Positions 20,701 to 28,700 of a stretch of DNA of 64,000 bases are shown here, piece by piece (position 1 is the first letter of the stretch; each line of letters opens with the position of its first letter). Source of the stretch: Prorocentrum cordatum. Taxonomy: Eukaryota; Sar; Dinophyceae; Prorocentrales; Prorocentraceae. The stretch spans positions 175,747 through 239,746 of the forward strand of contig CAUYUJ010009480.1 of assembly GCA_963575745.1 (NCBI GenBank), in the 5' to 3' direction. The notes below the pieces were generated by a model, which did no database searches, was not told the origin of the DNA, and worked only from the letters and a program-made list of their open reading frames with translations. Position numbers and translations under genes: made by a program.

Positions 20701-23700
20701 GGCTTGACGATTTCTCGTGGCCATAGCGGACATTGCTCCCTGGCCTGCGGCCCAGGGATCCTGCTGGTACAGCCTGTCCGCCAGCTGTTCTACCTGGTCA
20801 GGGTTCAGCGCAGCTGCAATCTGATCCAGGTCTGAAGTACTTATGGCCTGCCAAGACACGGCGCTCGGCCCTTGGCTTGGGGCACGGCTTGGAGCCGCGC
20901 TCCCGGCCTCACTCTCGGTGATCATAAAGATCCGAAAGATCTCAGGCTGGTTTCCCAGCTGGGTGGGGCTGTAGTGGTCCCCAACGTCCCTGTGGAGGTA
21001 GACCATGGCTGGATCAACGCCCTCTTGGTCTCGGGACCACTTGTACTTAACGCTGGAATCACCAACATCAGCCCACCTATCTGGGGCAGTCATCATACTG
21101 ACAGAGACTCGCGCACGGCGGATCCCCAAATATTCTGGGTTGCGCCATTGCCTTCCAGTGGTCAGGTCCTCTACATGGGAAATGTAATACGGTTCAATGA
21201 TACCGTTATCTCCCTCGGACAAGAGGACTCCGTTATCGGACCAACAGAACTTTATACCATCTTGTATGGCCTTGCGCCAATCTACAAAGATGATGAGGTC
21301 TGATTCTGGGTCCCACCCACTGTTCACGGCACGGCGGCGCAATGTCGGCACGAAGTGGATGTGTGAACGGCCTGTCCCCGTTTTCTTCGTGTTGTGCTCA
21401 GGTCTACAGGACAGGCCGTGCCACATAATGCCTTCGAAAGCGTGCCATCGAGTGCCATGCATGGCGACTTCAGGGTATTTGGCCGGTCTCCCGGCGGGTT
21501 CGTCGCACAGTACAATGTAGCTGTACAGCGACCATGGAGCTTTCAATTTCCATGAATGCCCCTGAGAGGCGCGGACGAAGATAGCGGGCTCGCCAGAGTC
21601 CCGCATTAGCACCTTGAATTGAAGGCGCTGTTTTTCTTCTCCGTCTGGTTCACGAACATGAACAACTTCCATCATGATGGCTGCGAGTTGGTCAACCGAG
21701 CGACCATACAACTGCTCGCTAATAACTTTGGCCTCTTCATAAGCGTGCCTCGAGTGACTTGTGTTCCAAGGAAAGTTCTCCACGAGGTCCACGAGGTTGA
21801 TCCAACCATCATGATCATCAAAAGATTTCAGGCGCCACACAGGATTATGTGGCTTATCTGGCGCATGTCTACATATCCTGCTGATAGCTTTGCTTAACCT
21901 TTTAAGAGTATCATTGGATCTGGGAAGAATTCCGGCCTTCCTGCATTCCTTCATGAATGGCTCATCCACCGAACGTATCGGTGGGAGCTTCCGAAGTGCC
22001 AGTCTATCCCTGATCAGATCTGGAGTCCCACTAGTGAAGGATGTGTCTCCTGGGTGGTGCAGCTGAACTGCTGGCGGGTTTCCCCGCATCGGAGCCTCTG
22101 TTGCTGAAGAGGCTGCGGCTCCTGAAGAGGAGGAAGCTGCGGCAGCAGCGCCTGGCGGGTTTCCCCGCGGAGATGCGCGACTGGCGCTGCCCCTGATCTT
22201 CGGCACCCAGTTACCCCTCGACATAGCACCTTCATCGGACCTCCTGGAACGAGCCGCCACAGGCGAAGCTGGCGCAGGTGCATACTCACTGCGCTCGAAA
22301 GCTGCCGCCCGTTCCGCAATGGACTTGCTGCGGCTAAGCGAACGTCTTCGTTCCTCAGTGGGGTCCTGGGGTTGCTGCTTGGGCACAGATGCTGGTATAG
22401 GAGCTGTGCGTTTCGGCGCCGGAGGCGGCTTAGGTGTCGGGGGTTCACTCTTGGCCTTCGAAGTTAGTGGGAGTGGGGGCTTTCTAGCCCCCTTCATGTA
22501 GAGCTTGCTGGAATCCTCCAGCATCTTGCGAGTTGCCTCGCGTGTGCGTTCATCTACTGTCTGAATACGCTCCTCATCTTCCGCCACACGTTGAGCCTTT
22601 GTCTCGTCCTTGATGATCGGCTCTGGTTGTTGGGACTGGCTAGATACGCCAGGCGAGTTTCCTCGCATACCAGGAAGACTAAAGAGCGCGTCTTTCTCTT
22701 CCTGGGTCATGGCTACCATTCCCCTTGGAGCCGGAGTAGGTTTCTCTTCTTCTTTCGGATCCAAGTGGCCCAAGATCCCGAGACGACTACTCACTGCTGC
22801 GATCTCTTCCGGTGTCATCGGGTCAAGTGGCGGATGGCCCTCCTTAGGAGGGGTTTTGCCCCTGTTGGGGCTCAGGCCTTCGTTGTTTCCAACGGGGCAT
22901 CCTGGCCTGTGATTCTGGAACGGCTGGGAACAAGGACCACATGCAGCGTGAGGCCTATACTGCTTGCGAGCCGCGATAATATCTCGCAACTGGGTCCGCG
23001 CTTCTTGAATTTCAGGGCGGCGGATGTTTGTTGCAAGCTGATAGCCTCCACGGATGGGTCTGCCATCGCCGTCCCTATAGGCAGGATTGCCCTGGCCGAA
23101 GGCCGAGTGTCCCCCTTTTCGGCGTCGTGGGTCGTTGTATGGAAGTAGCTGGCCACCTCTTCTGGCAGCGTGTTCCTTTGGACCAGCCTGTCTCCAATCA
23201 CGAGGGAGTCGAGCCTGAGGATGTGGCTCTCCTCTGACGCGCGTATGGGAACGAGATCTTCTGGTGTTCTCATCAGAAGAGGCTGCTGATGCAGCAGGAG
23301 CGGCGCCCGTTGGAGGTGCTTGAGGAGGCTCCTCTGCGATCCCGGGTGGATCGCTCGATGGAGGCAGGCCCCCCTGCTGGGTGGAGCTCGGCGCAAGTGG
23401 CTCTTGCGCCGATGGTGATGATGGTTCAGACTCATCAGGGTCGAAATCGACCTCTTCCTCACCAGTCGCGTCCATCATGAGGATGGTGACGTCATCCTCA
23501 TCTAACCCACAACCATCGCCTTCTACTTCTTCTGATGTCGAACTACCAATTATGATGGCCATTGGCGCATCTGGTAAAGGCAGGTTTCCCTGCATGGCCG
23601 GCGTCTGGCCGTCACTCGGCTGTCCTGGAGTAGGAGGCGCAGTCGTCGGCTCAGGGTCATCGACGAGCATAGGCTGCCTAGCAATGTTACGCATGGCCGT

Positions 23701-26469
23701 ATGGTTTGGCCTCATCCCCAGCTCCTGGAGATTCCATCCTGGCGGGGGAAGATCATGACCACGCATAGCCATTGCCATTTCCAGGGCACGACGCCATCTA
23801 CCATGGGAGTATACTAAGTGTCGTTGCACTTCCTGAGGATTTATACTGTCAATGAGAGACAAAGCTGCCAAGAGTAGCTCTGAGCTACCGCAAGCATCAT
23901 TATCATTATCTGTCATAATACCAGCTTCAATTTGTTCTTGACTCTCAGGATATGCAATTGCAAGTATCTCATGCATCCACATGAGGGTCTGCAAAAGTGT
24001 ACGCGGTCCATATTCGCCTGGAGCAAGCGAACCAGGAGGTATGAACGGAGAACCTGGTTCACCTGCAATGAAGGCCTGAACAAATGCTTGAGACTCCATT
24101 TCAATTAAGTCTTCAATAGTATGGGGATATTCTCCCAGCAGAAAAGGCCTGTGTCCAGGCGGGATTTCGGGCGGAGGTTCGAGGTTCTGTTGAACCTCGG
24201 AAGGCGAAGCCTCTATAGTGGTGTCCTCGCCGTCGCTCTCGTAGGCCATGATGTTGCCTGGGTTCCCGAACATCCAGTCGAAGAAGGAAAGAGGCTCGTT
24301 TCCGAGCGTACCGTGTTCCACGGGAGTGAGTTCATTACTGCCCGTGACGAACCGGCGGACGTACTCGAGGTAATACGCGTATAATCCATGACCATACCCC
24401 TCGAGCTCGTCAATGTTGTCCATGCCAACGACCCATGTGAAAAATATCTGTTCCATAGCCTCAAAGTCCTGGAGGCTCAGATACTCAATGGATGGTGTGC
24501 TTGAGCCGAAATGGACTTCGGACGACATGCCCTTTCCATTTCCCTTCGCTGGACAATCTCGCACAAGATGATCGGTACTACCACACTCATGACATTTGAG
24601 AACCTGGCCGTCTCTACCTCGCGGGTTTCCCCGCCTACCTTTGCCTTTTCCTGAGGTCTCTCTACGGCCTTTACCGCGGCCTTTTCCCCCAAAGAATATC
24701 TCATCATGTTGTTCATCTGAGAGCCTCTGGAGAAATGCCGCGATACCTCGCCCGTTCAACCTCCGACGACCACGCTTGCCTTTACCCTTTCCTTTAAAAC
24801 TTCTGCGTATCCTCCTTCTAACACGACGCACTGGTTTTCGTGTGAACCTCCTCCACCTTCGCTTAGCCTGTTGTAACAGCCAGAATAAATGCTCAGCACG
24901 CTGATTGTCGTTATCCATATTCATGATATCTGACCAATCTAGAGCTTCAACACCATCTGATGATATAGTGTCTGTGTCGGTGCCGGAGTCGAAATCTTCG
25001 TCTCCTAAATAGGTGGATACACCGTCGGTTAGGGGATTTGATTCCCCCCATAACGAGCGGTGTGGTTGTGGTTCTCTAGAAGGAGGGCTGGTTGCCCAGC
25101 TTGGTTGTGATCGATCCCCTGCTAATAAAGCAGTGGATTCTCCTGGGTCATCGGCCCATATGTTTGAGGGCCCGTTTCCAGGCTGGACTTCAGTAGTCAA
25201 GGTAGTGTAGAAATTTCCACTACCAGATCCCCTTCCTCTTCCAAACACGGATCCTATGTTGCCAGGGGATCGTTCGGATAGGTGACCTACCGAACGCATC
25301 CTTTCCAGCAACTCATCATATTGTTGTTGTGTTCGAGGCATTTGGTGGTTGAGTGGCTGCAAGAGTTGCGTGGCTTTCTGGTCGCCGACGCCTAAGGCGC
25401 GGAATAGGATAGTAGTTAGCAGTTGGAAGTTAGGAAGGTCGAATCCCACCGACTGTGCCTCAAGTCGGGCCATTTCGAATCGGGTAAGAGTGACATCGAT
25501 TCGTTCCCCGTGAGGCACATGGAAGTCGATGAGTTGTGTGCCGGAAGTGAGCTGTCGCTCATCTTCCAGGCGTTCGAACTTCATGCTGAGGAGGAACATG
25601 ATGTAAGTTACTGGGTCCGTGTGGACCCCATCAATGTCAGCACCATAGTTTATAATGTCAGGCGGTACCCTCATGGCGAGTGTCCTCGCTAGGCCTCCCA
25701 GGCCGCGTTGTATTGCGGCCGCTTGGGCCTGTGGCGTCATACGTCCGCTTGTAACGTTGAGCCACGCGTTGACCTCGTAAATGTACTCACGAAAAGGTAC
25801 ATTACCCTGAGGGTCCCAGTATGGGCCATGTGTTTGCCCATCGGTGCTGTTATCTCCCCGACGCATGTGTGCGATTGCTGCCCCCAGCGCGAACCATATG
25901 ATAGCGAAAACGATTAGCCCAATAATGTGTAACGAAGAATGGTTATGATGAGCGGTGTCACGCTGGGGTAGCGCCTTGTCGAGTCTTCGAGGCGCTCTGT
26001 CTGGCGGGTTTCCCCGCCCTTGCGTCAGGTATTGCGTTATTGGCTCGTTGCCGAGCGGTTGATAGTAACGCAATGATGAAGCGTATATGGTACCAATCTG
26101 GTCGTCTAGACGTCGTACCTCTCGTGTAGCTTCTTGCTCTTGAATAGATCCTCGTAAATGTACTGGGAGTGGTGGCGCAGGGTAGTAGGTGGTCACGAAG
26201 ATCGTGCCGAAGAATGTGAGGCTGAGAAGAGCAAGAGCTGACCACACGAGAGTGCGGCCAGCTCCGCTACCAAGTCGGAAGTGAGCTTGGTAACTCAAAT
26301 AGGGCATATAGCCTGTCATATAGCATCCGATTCCAAAACGCTGACCGTGGACATCGGATGGCAAATAGCGTCCATCGCTCTGCTGTAGCTGTGAAGGTAC
26401 AGTATGAGGGGTGGGCGGATAAGATAGGATAATATCGATGTAATGATCTTTCCAGCACATAGCGAACAC
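17782..26469 (-). CDS. Copia Gag-Pro with captured Tpt1/KptA-like and RING-H2 domains
   Basis: 2,895 intact codons; the first ATG lies inside the 5' LTR, so the true start may be later. Two hydrophobic segments (about 73-96 and 180-201) precede a Gag-like region (about 225-400). A CCHC knuckle (CHECGSTDHLVRDCPAKG) sits near 624-641. Residues about 1513-1770 match Tpt1/KptA RNA 2'-phosphotransferase, which removes the splice-junction 2'-phosphate from tRNA onto NAD+: LSKAISRICRH, FVRASQGHSW, HGTRWHAFEGI, RSHIHFV, DGIKFCWSDNGV. The family's catalytic Arg-His and two further Arg appear kept. A RING-H2 finger lies near 2255-2310 (CAVCLEEF, CNHLFHEGC, CAIC). A retropepsin-like domain follows near 2590-2690 (SILIDVGS, AILGLDSM) with DVG in place of DTG/DSG. 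Long Pro/Ser/Gly-rich disordered linkers join these parts. Confidence 0.92.
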   Translation of the reverse strand: MFAMCWKDHYIDIILSYPPTPHTVPSQLQQSDGRYLPSDVHGQRFGIGCYMTGYMPYLSYQAHFRLGSGAGRTLVWSALALLSLTFFGTIFVTTYYPAPPLPVHLRGSIQEQEATREVRRLDDQIGTIYASSLRYYQPLGNEPITQYLTQGRGNPPDRAPRRLDKALPQRDTAHHNHSSLHIIGLIVFAIIWFALGAAIAHMRRGDNSTDGQTHGPYWDPQGNVPFREYIYEVNAWLNVTSGRMTPQAQAAAIQRGLGGLARTLAMRVPPDIINYGADIDGVHTDPVTYIMFLLSMKFERLEDERQLTSGTQLIDFHVPHGERIDVTLTRFEMARLEAQSVGFDLPNFQLLTTILFRALGVGDQKATQLLQPLNHQMPRTQQQYDELLERMRSVGHLSERSPGNIGSVFGRGRGSGSGNFYTTLTTEVQPGNGPSNIWADDPGESTALLAGDRSQPSWATSPPSREPQPHRSLWGESNPLTDGVSTYLGDEDFDSGTDTDTISSDGVEALDWSDIMNMDNDNQRAEHLFWLLQQAKRRWRRFTRKPVRRVRRRIRRSFKGKGKGKRGRRRLNGRGIAAFLQRLSDEQHDEIFFGGKGRGKGRRETSGKGKGRRGNPRGRDGQVLKCHECGSTDHLVRDCPAKGNGKGMSSEVHFGSSTPSIEYLSLQDFEAMEQIFFTWVVGMDNIDELEGYGHGLYAYYLEYVRRFVTGSNELTPVEHGTLGNEPLSFFDWMFGNPGNIMAYESDGEDTTIEASPSEVQQNLEPPPEIPPGHRPFLLGEYPHTIEDLIEMESQAFVQAFIAGEPGSPFIPPGSLAPGEYGPRTLLQTLMWMHEILAIAYPESQEQIEAGIMTDNDNDACGSSELLLAALSLIDSINPQEVQRHLVYSHGRWRRALEMAMAMRGHDLPPPGWNLQELGMRPNHTAMRNIARQPMLVDDPEPTTAPPTPGQPSDGQTPAMQGNLPLPDAPMAIIIGSSTSEEVEGDGCGLDEDDVTILMMDATGEEEVDFDPDESEPSSPSAQEPLAPSSTQQGGLPPSSDPPGIAEEPPQAPPTGAAPAASAASSDENTRRSRSHTRVRGEPHPQARLPRDWRQAGPKEHAARRGGQLLPYNDPRRRKGGHSAFGQGNPAYRDGDGRPIRGGYQLATNIRRPEIQEARTQLRDIIAARKQYRPHAACGPCSQPFQNHRPGCPVGNNEGLSPNRGKTPPKEGHPPLDPMTPEEIAAVSSRLGILGHLDPKEEEKPTPAPRGMVAMTQEEKDALFSLPGMRGNSPGVSSQSQQPEPIIKDETKAQRVAEDEERIQTVDERTREATRKMLEDSSKLYMKGARKPPLPLTSKAKSEPPTPKPPPAPKRTAPIPASVPKQQPQDPTEERRRSLSRSKSIAERAAAFERSEYAPAPASPVAARSRRSDEGAMSRGNWVPKIRGSASRASPRGNPPGAAAAASSSSGAAASSATEAPMRGNPPAVQLHHPGDTSFTSGTPDLIRDRLALRKLPPIRSVDEPFMKECRKAGILPRSNDTLKRLSKAISRICRHAPDKPHNPVWRLKSFDDHDGWINLVDLVENFPWNTSHSRHAYEEAKVISEQLYGRSVDQLAAIMMEVVHVREPDGEEKQRLQFKVLMRDSGEPAIFVRASQGHSWKLKAPWSLYSYIVLCDEPAGRPAKYPEVAMHGTRWHAFEGIMWHGLSCRPEHNTKKTGTGRSHIHFVPTLRRRAVNSGWDPESDLIIFVDWRKAIQDGIKFCWSDNGVLLSEGDNGIIEPYYISHVEDLTTGRQWRNPEYLGIRRARVSVSMMTAPDRWADVGDSSVKYKWSRDQEGVDPAMVYLHRDVGDHYSPTQLGNQPEIFRIFMITESEAGSAAPSRAPSQGPSAVSWQAISTSDLDQIAAALNPDQVEQLADRLYQQDPWAAGQGAMSAMATRNRQAMQGNLPTSGPARFEPTHASPTQSMHTPRGMTPAGTPPAQSPFGTPVRPAVNGTLMERLAAARADHSTALLNMMPPGTPTSQQGNLPGTPSHHRAGIPDDYRSRVAAAVQQVQNHNLPHPSGQRWRPAWSWEPEGPNPRGPARQRAFIPAFNAHPSMSQGQRPPPTQMNPPLYPDGTRVPNKFVRELADQMHNLTNVRCSDHSMYPHMAFMPSPTSPEVVVQPTAHSISSGSRGVPDYIRQTHHTQQACFMRRQAVQSVRDQSRAAALDVVRNRGSPLRGNSPAVTPTTSMPNVEGPEVMDLTGTPPSAFMPSETVLERQRRVYPRVADVEVFTGMEDTCAVCLEEFQPRDSVYRLRCNHLFHEGCWNSNVVGHVTNQREGDPQQPPCAICRAPGIITSSFPWTGSLSQTPEQSMRELRELRSMVEEMTARMLAMQTASSHQQGHLPEEVRPPMATGYFDQLIPMTAPQQGNLQDTPQMSPQSGGEVEMSLDPDQLRELRVRHFQNQMDNTHTTFMLDANNPETDSPSLDLSESSAASAAAARAVNISATNEEFEEWLRYRDHVMNEGLQDIALHSYLTLIRRTTREQYMSIRDEYANWREERGDHAQHVSYFQYIDLARMAESESHASVVRGNPPGSTNVPRGNPPTDTADTSETVHIKQPSKTFLDDGGNSILIDVGSKINIMGENTSRKFVQAAESHGRACTFEPRSRLHINGVGEGSAPADTVGTFSIACEYQGSAQHDSYKTNIVSGCGKDLPAILGLDSMQDKRTIIVLERGQEKLIFPGKGQVKMELPEGSKIMPTTKLPSGHLSIRCDRFGAAGQPASGSSSTSFQTVLTGEPTPAQERNQLQGNLPQGLMETLAKATMRGDNIDDLETFDCFVARTLAKHGGSVPMDAVQSRRKIVMGYTNRELHTVSDARSKGVLKQLMDNPSMLTAFAEQSASEATARCSAELQHLREAQMLADIVGTSSSS
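26261..26272 (-). other. Primer-binding site, complementary to an initiator-tRNA-like 3' end
   Basis: Immediately inside the 5' LTR the sense strand reads TGGTAGCGGAGC. Its complement, GCTCCGCTACCA, looks exactly like a tRNA 3' end with CCA. The U before A-CCA would pair with A1, a hallmark of eukaryotic initiator tRNA-Met, the usual primer for copia elements. The tRNA itself is not in this window, so its identity is inferred. Confidence 0.75.
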
Positions 26470-26576
26470 TCGCGGTGTCCGGACAAATAGGGCGCGCGTG
26501 CCTTGAGCCCAAGGCAGCGGCGCGCGAGCTTTGCTCCCGATACTGTAACATCTCCCAAAGAGCTACCCTTAAAGTC
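26274..26576 (-). repeat. 5' LTR of the giant copia element
   Basis: 98 percent identical to 10606-10908 (6 differences in 303). It should contain the element promoter, but I cannot recognise a TATA-like or other dinoflagellate promoter motif. The Gag-Pro frame is open from an ATG at 26469 within this LTR. Confidence 0.93.
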
Positions 26577-26581
26577 AGTAA
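26577..26581. repeat. Target-site duplication, right copy (agtaa)
   Basis: Matches 10601-10605 directly outside the opposite LTR. Confidence 0.7.
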
Positions 26582-26599
26582 CCCTTCCCATGCGCCGCC

Positions 26600-27115
26600 A
26601 ACGGGAGGGTTTGTTCGCCCTGTCCCATTCTGTTCGCCCAGAGGGTCCGTGGAGGTCTCCAGGCGAATAGAACGGGACAGGGCAAGGAACGGGGTAGACT
26701 TGTCCGAACCTCCTGGGCCCCCCAGGTGCTCGTCCGAAGAACGCGGAGAGGTCCCTGGGTCATATCAAGTGGCTGCTGTCCCAGGGGTCCGGTCTGGTTG
26801 GCTCGAAGAGTTTGCCAAGGTCCCTGGGGGAACATAATGACACAGCATATCGGGCAAAAGGGGGCGGTAGCTGGCCTGTCAGACCCGGTGTTCGTCTTCT
26901 GCCCAAGCGGCGCGGGGCCCACGGGCCCCAGGGTTGGCGGCCCACGGGGCTTCCTCTTGTTCGCCCAGAGGGTTGGAGGAGGCCTCCAGGCGAACAGAAA
27001 GGGGCAGGACAAGGAATTTGGAAGATTTGTCGCAAGTTCCCGGGCCCCCCAAGTGTTCGCCCGAAAGGTGTGGGGCCGTGTTGGTTCCCTCAAAAGTCCG
27101 TCTTGCAGCCGTCTA
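26600..27115. repeat. About 328-bp tandem repeat, two partial copies
   Basis: tgttcgcccagagggt recurs at about 26631 and 26959. Both copies are followed by gga...ctccaggcgaa.agaa.ggg.cagg.caagga and a cgggccccccaagtg/tgggccccccaggtg phrase. The interval between them is GC-rich with no gene. This is the right-hand flank of the copia insertion. Confidence 0.7.
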
Positions 27116-27119
27116 GGCC

Positions 27120-28189
27120 CGTCTTAAGGGCGCCGAATTCCGTGATGGGGCCGGCTTGGTTCGTCGTGGGCCCCTCATGGGCGCGTCCGTGGGCAATCCT
27201 GTGCCCAGCGGGGGCCGTGTTGGCACTTTCTTGGGGATGTTTTGAAGCCGTCTAGAGCCGTGAGGGGGCCGTCTTGGCCTCCTCCTGGGCGCCCTTGGGC
27301 CGTCCTGGGCCCAGCAGGAGCCGTGTTGGCACCCTCTTGGGGCTGTATTGGGGCTGTCTTGGGCCGTCGCAGCGCGCCTTGTGTTGTGCTGGGGCCGTCT
27401 TGGCCCGTCTTGAGGCCTTCCTGGGCGCTTCCTCGGACCCTCCTGGGCCTGTCTGGGGCCTCTTAAAGCGACCGACAGCCGAAACGGCGGGAAACGCAAA
27501 AACTGTAGAAAAACGATGGATAATTAACGATTTTTGCCTGTTCTTGGCCCGTCCTGAGGCCCCGACCGGGCGCCTCCTTGGCCCGTCCTGGGGCCATCTG
27601 TGGCCGTGTTGGCACCCTCTTGGGGTCGTCTTGGAATCGTCTTGGGCCGTCTTGAGCGCGCCTTGGGCCGTGCTGGGCCCGTCTGGGGCCGTGTGCGCAC
27701 CCTCGTGGAGCCGTCTTGGAGCCGTCTTGGGTCGTCTTCAGCGCGCCTTGGGCTGTGCTGGGGCGGTCTTGGCCCGTCTTGTGGCCCTCCTGGGAGCCTC
27801 CTGGTGGCGTTTTGGGCCCTTTTGGGGTGGCCTTGAACTCTTCTAGAGCTGCTTCTGTCCGAAAGCTGAATTGGCGGCAAGCGGGAAATCCTTAGAAAAA
27901 CCTAGGAAAACAAACAAATTTGACCTCTCGGGACCCCCTGGTGAAGCCGTTCGGAGGCCTCTCGGAGCGCCTTGGCGCTCGCTTGGGTCGTGTCGTGCCC
28001 ATCTGAGGGGGGCCTTGTGGGCGCTCTGTGGGGCTTCCTGGGGCGTACAGGGACCGTCTGGGGCACTCCTGGCGCCGTGCGGGGCCTCATGGCGCCATCT
28101 GGGGAGCCTCCGGGGGTCCTCGAGCGCTCGAAGGGCTCCGGGAGCGCTCCGGGGCGCTCTGGGCCGCTCCGGGGGACTCACTTGGTGCA
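27120..28189. repeat. GGGCCGTCTTGG-type repeats with two AT-rich cores
   Basis: Degenerate 12-17 base GC-rich units like those at 9870-10600. They are interrupted at about 27485-27540 and 27865-27930 by AT-richer cores (gggaaacgcaaaaactgtag, gggaaatccttagaaaaacc). These cores resemble those in the tandem array at 8330-9365 and in the copies at 28.9, 31.6 and 60.3 kb. No gene seen. Confidence 0.7.
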
Positions 28190-28700
28190 CAGGGGTCCTC
28201 GCACGCACTGTTCCCGGTGTTGTCGTCGTCGTCGTCGCGGCCGTCGTCATCGTCGTCCTCGTCGTCGTCGGCGTCGTCGTCGTCGTCGTCGTCCTCGTCG
28301 CTGTCGTGGTCACAGCCCTGTCGGAATATCCCTTTTTATGAAGACGGGTTCACTTTTTTGGGGAACCCGATTCAGCTGGAGTCGTCGTGGTCGTCGTCTC
28401 CCCGGTCGTCGTCGTCGTCGTGGCGGTCGTGGCCGCGGTCGCAGCCCTGTCGGAGTATCCCTTTTTATGTAGACGGGTTTACCACTTTAGGGAAACAAAT
28501 TCAGCACGAGTCGTCGTGGTCGTCGTCGCCGTGGTCGTCGTCTCCCAGGTCGTCGTCGTCGTGGTCGCCGCCCTGTCGGAGTATCCCTGTTTATGAAGAC
28601 GGGTGAACGCTATATGGAGACAGGTTCAGCTGGAATCGTCGCCGTCGTCGTCGTCGTCGTCCTCGTCGTCGCGGTCGTCGTCGTCGTCGTCGATGGCACA
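28190..28700. repeat. (GTC)n microsatellite with a 127-bp module repeated three times
   Basis: GTC/CGT triplet tracts alternate with a unique phrase starting ccctgtcgga, then tatccctttttatgaagacg, at about 28317, 28446 and 28572 (spacing 129 and 126). The three modules each end with a sequence like ttcagctggagtcgtcg, so module plus microsatellite have been duplicated together. Confidence 0.85.

Larger units (their letters stand above)
11017..26056 (-). repeat. 37 dispersed GNRA-tetraloop mini-hairpins (GCNNG-GNRA-CNNGC)
   Basis: Starts of the 14-base units: 11017, 11195, 11801, 12589, 13227, 13488, 13895, 15219, 15729, 16824, 17082, 17698, 18141, 18230, 18765, 18798, 19284, 19365, 19857, 20267, 20445, 20685, 20946, 21482, 22074, 22155, 22653, 22881, 23580, 24147, 24294, 24621, 25087, 25170, 25676, 26004, 26043. 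Sense-strand loops: GAAA 26, GCAA 5, GACA 3, GAGA 2, GTAA 1. 35 stems are perfect over 5 bp; two (17698, 25170) have one G-U pair on the sense strand. Ten different central dinucleotides occur, always compensated; one unit (22881) has the outer pair swapped. In the commonest frame they encode x-G-N-x-P, but other frames are used too. Confidence 0.93.
10606..26576 (-). mobile_element. Giant Ty1/copia-type LTR retrotransposon, complete (about 16 kb)
   Basis: Two direct 303-bp LTRs (10606-10908 and 26274-26576) with the same flanking agtaa duplication enclose a minus-strand element. Order in the sense direction: 5' LTR, tRNA primer-binding site, Gag-Pro ORF (2,895 codons), UGA, Pol ORF (2,154 codons, integrase before RT as in copia), 3' untranslated region, 3' LTR. 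The LTRs differ at 6 of 303 positions and have no indels, so the insertion is fairly recent. Ordinary copia elements are about 5 kb with about 1,300-1,500 codons; this one has about 5,060. The extra coding sequence holds a Tpt1/KptA-like domain, a RING-H2 finger, methyltransferase-like domain(s) and long disordered regions, and is dotted with GNRA-loop mini-hairpins. Base composition is lower in GC than the flanks. Confidence 0.95.

Noticed and set aside
11017-26056. CRISPR-like array from the regularly recurring 14-base palindromes
   Set aside because: Spacing is irregular (33 to over 1,300 bases), units are embedded in ORFs, stems vary with compensation, and the sequence is eukaryotic.
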